Assembly (NCBI RefSeq): GCF_002262885.1
Contig: NZ_NKYF01000005.1
Span: 62,001-126,000, forward strand
Length of the DNA stretch: 64,000 bases
DNA from: Pseudonocardia sp. MH-G8
GTDB taxonomy: Bacteria; Actinomycetota; Actinomycetes; Mycobacteriales; Pseudonocardiaceae
Direction of reading: 5' to 3'
A program made the translations under genes and the position numbers. Under the pieces are notes generated by a model that searched no databases, was not told the DNA's origin, and saw only the letters and a list, made by a program, of their open reading frames with translations. Below, in pieces: positions 61,016 to 64,000 of the stretch. How positions within the stretch are numbered: the first letter of the stretch is position 1; every line of letters begins with the position of its first letter.

Positions 61016-62535
61016 TGGACCGCACACCCCTGGTGGAGATGTCCGGGATCTCCGTGGCGTTCGGGCCGGTGCAGGCCCTGGCGTCGGTGGACCTGCGGTT
61101 GCACCCCGGCGAGGTGCACGCCCTGATGGGCGAGAACGGCGCCGGCAAGTCCACGCTGATCAAGGCACTCACGGGGGTGCACACCGTCGACGCGGGGGAG
61201 ATCCGGGTGCACGGCGAGCCCGCCGCCTTCGGCGGGCCCGCCGCCGCGCAGGCGGCCGGCATCAGCACCGTCTACCAGGAGGTCAACCTCTGCCCCAACC
61301 TCACCGTGGCGGAGAACCTGCTCCTGGGCCGGGAGCCGCGCCGGATGGGCCGCATCGACTGGCGCGGCATGCGCAGGCGGGCGGTCGAGGTGCTGGGCAC
61401 GTTGCACCTCGACCTCGACCCGTCCTCGGCACTGGGTGCGCACCCGATCGCCATGCAGCAGCTGGTGGCGATCGCCAGGGCCGTCGAGGTGGACGCGCGG
61501 GTGCTGGTGCTCGACGAGCCGACGTCCAGCCTGGACGCGGACGAGGTGGCGGAGCTGTTCCGGGTGATCCGCCGGCTGCGCGACTCGGGCGTCGCGATCC
61601 TGTTCGTCTCGCACTTCATCGAGCAGGTCTTCGAGATCTCCGACCGGATGACGGTGCTGCGCAACGGTCGGCTGGTCGGGGAGTACCGCACGGCGGAGCT
61701 GTCGCGGATGCAGCTGGTGTCGGCGATGGTCGGGCGCGAGCTGGAGGTGCTCGAGCGGCTGGACCGCGCGCCTGCCGAACCCGCCGCCGACGACCAGCCC
61801 GCGGTGCTCGCGGCGTCCGGGCTCGGCCGTCGCGGCGCCGTGGAGCCGGTGGACCTCGCGGTGCGGGCGGGCGAGGTCGTCGGTCTGGCCGGGCTGCTCG
61901 GCTCCGGGCGCACCGAGCTCGCCCGGCTGCTGTTCGGGGCCGACCACGCCGACAGCGGGGAGATCACCGTGGCCGGCCGGAGCGTGCGGATCCGGAGCCC
62001 GCGGGCGGCGATCGACGCGGGCATCGCGTTCAGTTCCGAGGACCGCAAGGCCGAAGGGGTGGTCGGGGACCTGTCGGTGCGGGCCAACATCGTGCTGGCG
62101 ATGCAGGCGTCGCGGGGCTGGATGCGCCGGATCCCCCGGCGGCGCCAGTACGAGCTCGCCCGGCGCTGGATCGAGCTGCTCGACATCCGCCCCGCCGACC
62201 CGGACGCCCTGCTGGGCAACCTCTCGGGCGGCAACCAGCAGAAGGTGCTGCTGGCCCGCTGGCTGATCATGCAGCCACGCCTGCTGATCCTCGACGAGCC
62301 CACCCGCGGCATCGACGTCGGCGCCAAGGCGCAGATCCAGTCCCTGGTGGCCGAGCAGGCGCGCCAGGGTACGGCGGTCGTCTTCATCTCCGCCGAGCTG
62401 GACGAGGTGGTGCGCCTGTCGGACCGCGTCCTGGTGCTGCGCGACCGCAGGGCGGTGGCCGAGCTCGCCGGGGAGGACGTGGCGGTGGACCGGGTCATGG
62501 AGCTGATCGCGACCGGCGGGGGCACCCGTGCGTGA
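61015..62535 (+). CDS. Sugar ABC transporter double ATPase, YtfR/RbsA type
   Basis: A 506-residue protein with two ABC domains. Domain 1 has GENGAGKST, TVYQEVNLCPNLTV, VLDEPTSSLDADEV and SHFIEQVFE; domain 2 has GLLGSGRTE in the Walker A place, FSSEDRKAEGVV, NLSGGNQQKV, LDEPTRGIDVGAK and ISAELDEV. The degenerate second Walker A is usual for this family. Its ATG shares one base with the preceding stop (TGATG). It drives the two permeases that follow. Confidence 0.93.
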   Translation: MDRTPLVEMSGISVAFGPVQALASVDLRLHPGEVHALMGENGAGKSTLIKALTGVHTVDAGEIRVHGEPAAFGGPAAAQAAGISTVYQEVNLCPNLTVAENLLLGREPRRMGRIDWRGMRRRAVEVLGTLHLDLDPSSALGAHPIAMQQLVAIARAVEVDARVLVLDEPTSSLDADEVAELFRVIRRLRDSGVAILFVSHFIEQVFEISDRMTVLRNGRLVGEYRTAELSRMQLVSAMVGRELEVLERLDRAPAEPAADDQPAVLAASGLGRRGAVEPVDLAVRAGEVVGLAGLLGSGRTELARLLFGADHADSGEITVAGRSVRIRSPRAAIDAGIAFSSEDRKAEGVVGDLSVRANIVLAMQASRGWMRRIPRRRQYELARRWIELLDIRPADPDALLGNLSGGNQQKVLLARWLIMQPRLLILDEPTRGIDVGAKAQIQSLVAEQARQGTAVVFISAELDEVVRLSDRVLVLRDRRAVAELAGEDVAVDRVMELIATGGGTRA

Positions 62536-63616
62536 ACTCCTGCGCAAGCCGATCTGGCCGCTCGTCGCCCTGCTGCTGCTCAACCTGGCCGTCACGCCGA
62601 GCTTCTTCGCCGTGCGACTGCAGGACGGCAGGCTCTACGGCAGCGTGATCGACATCCTGCACAACGGCGCCCCGCTGGCGCTGGTGGCGCTCGGCATGAC
62701 CCTGGTGATCGCCACCCGCGGCATCGACCTGTCCGTCGGGGCGGTCGTGGCCATCTCCGGGGCGGTGACCTGCACGTGGATCGCGAGCAGCGCCGACCCG
62801 GCGAGCCCGGCGACCGCGCTCACCGGGATCGGCCTCGCCCTCGGGCTGGCCGTGGCGCTCGGGGCGTGGAACGGGTTCCTCGTCGCGCACCTGGGCATCC
62901 AGCCGATCATCGCGACGCTCGTGCTGATGACGGCGGGCCGCGGGCTCGGCCAGCTCGTCACGGACGGGCAGATCATCACCGTCAACAACGCGTTCTTCTC
63001 CGGCATCAGCGGCAGCTCCCTGCTCGCGGTGCCGCTGACCGTGATCATGGCGGCCGCGGTGTACGCGCTGGTGGCGCTCGTGACCCGGCGCACCGCGCTG
63101 GGCACGCTCGTCGAGGCGGTGGGCATCAACCCCGAGGCCGGCAGGCTCGCCGGGATCCGGTCGCGCAGCATCGTGTGGACGGTCTACGTGTTCGCCGCGC
63201 TCTGCGCCGCCGTGGCCGGGCTGATGATCAGCTCGAACGTGAACGCCGCCGACGCCAACAACGCGGGGCTCTGGCTGGAACTGGACGCGATCCTCGCCGT
63301 CGTCATCGGCGGCACGTCGCTGGCCGGCGGGCGCTACTCGATCGCCGGCACCCTGCTCGGCGCGCTCACCATCCAGACGCTGACCACCACCATCTACTCG
63401 GTCGGCATCCCGCCGGAGGTCTCGCTGGTGTTCAAGGCGGCGGTCGTGATCCTCGTGTTCCTGGCGCAGGCCCCGAAGGTGCAGGCGCTGCTGCAGCGGC
63501 GGCGCCGCCGTCCCGGGGACGTCGGGCCGCCCGCCGTGCCCGCCGACCCGGCCCGGACAGCCGACCCGGCTGCCGACCCGCCCCATACCTCCCAGACAAC
63601 CGGGAGTGGCCGGTGA
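62528..63616 (+). CDS. Sugar ABC transporter permease, YtfT/RbsC type
   Basis: A 362-residue permease. GTG 62528 overlaps the ATPase gene by 8 bases. It has the RbsC/BPD_transp_2 features: ALGMTLVIATRGIDLSVGAVVAISG, IQPIIATLVLMTAGRGL, GINPEAGRLAGIRS as the cytoplasmic EAA-like loop and VIGGTSLAGGRYSIAGT. About 8-10 helices, then a proline-rich cytoplasmic tail of about 40 residues. It pairs with the permease that follows. Confidence 0.93.
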   Translation: MRELLRKPIWPLVALLLLNLAVTPSFFAVRLQDGRLYGSVIDILHNGAPLALVALGMTLVIATRGIDLSVGAVVAISGAVTCTWIASSADPASPATALTGIGLALGLAVALGAWNGFLVAHLGIQPIIATLVLMTAGRGLGQLVTDGQIITVNNAFFSGISGSSLLAVPLTVIMAAAVYALVALVTRRTALGTLVEAVGINPEAGRLAGIRSRSIVWTVYVFAALCAAVAGLMISSNVNAADANNAGLWLELDAILAVVIGGTSLAGGRYSIAGTLLGALTIQTLTTTIYSVGIPPEVSLVFKAAVVILVFLAQAPKVQALLQRRRRRPGDVGPPAVPADPARTADPAADPPHTSQTTGSGR

Positions 63617-64000
63617 CCGCGCTCGTCGAACGCGTCCGCTCCGCGGCCGCCGGGAGCCGCGTGCCGACGCGGTTCCTGCCGGTGGTCGTGACGTTCGCGC
63701 TGTTCGTGCTGATGTTCGCCGGGGGAGGGCTGCGCTACGAGTCCTTCGCCTCCGGGCAGGTGCTGCTCAACCTGCTGATCGACAACTCCTTCCTGGTGGT
63801 GCTGGCCGTCGGGATGACGTTCGTGATCCTGACCGGCGGCATCGACCTGTCCGTCGGCTCGGTCGTGGCGTTGTCGACGATGGTGGCCGCGGCGCTGCTG
63901 CGCGCCGGCTTGGGCCCGTTCGTCGTGATGCTGCTGGTGCTGGCTGGCGGTGCGGTCTTCGGCCTCGCGATGGGCGCGGTGATCCACTACCTCGAGATCC
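63613..64000 (+). CDS. Sugar ABC transporter second permease, YjfF type (partial)
   Basis: The first 129 codons of a second RbsC-type permease; it runs off the window end. GTG overlaps the preceding stop as GTGA. The sequence LAVGMTFVILTGGIDLSVGSVVALSTMVAAALL is the same signature as in the first permease, so the channel is likely a heterodimer as in the YtfT/YjfF galactofuranose system. Confidence 0.88.
   Translation, partial: MTALVERVRSAAAGSRVPTRFLPVVVTFALFVLMFAGGGLRYESFASGQVLLNLLIDNSFLVVLAVGMTFVILTGGIDLSVGSVVALSTMVAAALLRAGLGPFVVMLLVLAGGAVFGLAMGAVIHYLEI

Overview
The window is about 64 kb of very GC-rich DNA with GTG and TTG starts, ATGA/GTGA stop-start overlaps and actinobacterial families (DUF3040, PucR, SAH riboswitch before metH, dual peptide ABC transporters). 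It most resembles a soil or environmental actinomycete of the Pseudonocardiaceae, possibly Pseudonocardia; the genus is an inference. No rRNA, tRNA, CRISPR array, integrase or insertion sequence was seen. Almost the whole window is catabolic and transport operons, each with a nearby local regulator.

Layout. 1-7.6 kb: end of a hydantoinase B-type gene, a zinc alcohol dehydrogenase, a GntR/FCD regulator with a recognisable operator, an orphan NMT1-type binding protein, an alpha/beta hydrolase divergent from its TetR regulator (two identical-plan operators), a U32-like protein and an unknown membrane protein. 7.8-33 kb: a peptide and D-amino-acid island: LD-carboxypeptidase, two complete family-5 peptide ABC transporters (one with a fused double ATPase and a membrane-anchored binding protein, one with a permease fused to an ATPase), an M20 hydrolase, an MFS carrier, an N-acyl-D-amino-acid deacylase, an SxxK hydrolase, and an operon encoding an S9 peptidase/beta-lactamase fusion, an M20 deacylase, a GNAT N-acyltransferase, an N-succinylamino acid racemase and a PucR regulator. 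The last enzymes match the known route that turns D-amino acids into L-amino acids through N-succinyl intermediates.

33-37.8 kb: DUF3040 protein, then MarR - DHA2 exporter - YceI, where exporter and YceI protein both carry carboxypeptidase-regulatory-like domains; the module ends in a perfect 23-bp inverted repeat. 37.8-45.6 kb: a six-gene aromatic ring-cleavage operon (CoA-transferase III, citryl-CoA-lyase-like enzyme, LigB, LigA, quinone oxidoreductase, MetE-core protein), an IclR regulator and a divergent amidohydrolase. Two copies of TGTCCG-N5-CGGACA, one before the operon and one before iclR, define a likely IclR regulon. 45.6-49.1 kb: two MFS carriers and a ketopantoate reductase-like gene.

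49.4-55.7 kb: a molybdopterin oxidoreductase lacking the usual N-terminal Fe-S cysteines, translationally coupled to a small helical protein, then a converging SsuABC/TauABC-like transporter with two permeases. 55.7-59.6 kb: an S-adenosylhomocysteine riboswitch and cobalamin-dependent methionine synthase MetH. 60-64 kb: a YtfQRT-YjfF-like sugar ABC transporter preceded by a LacI-family operator; its last permease runs off the window end.
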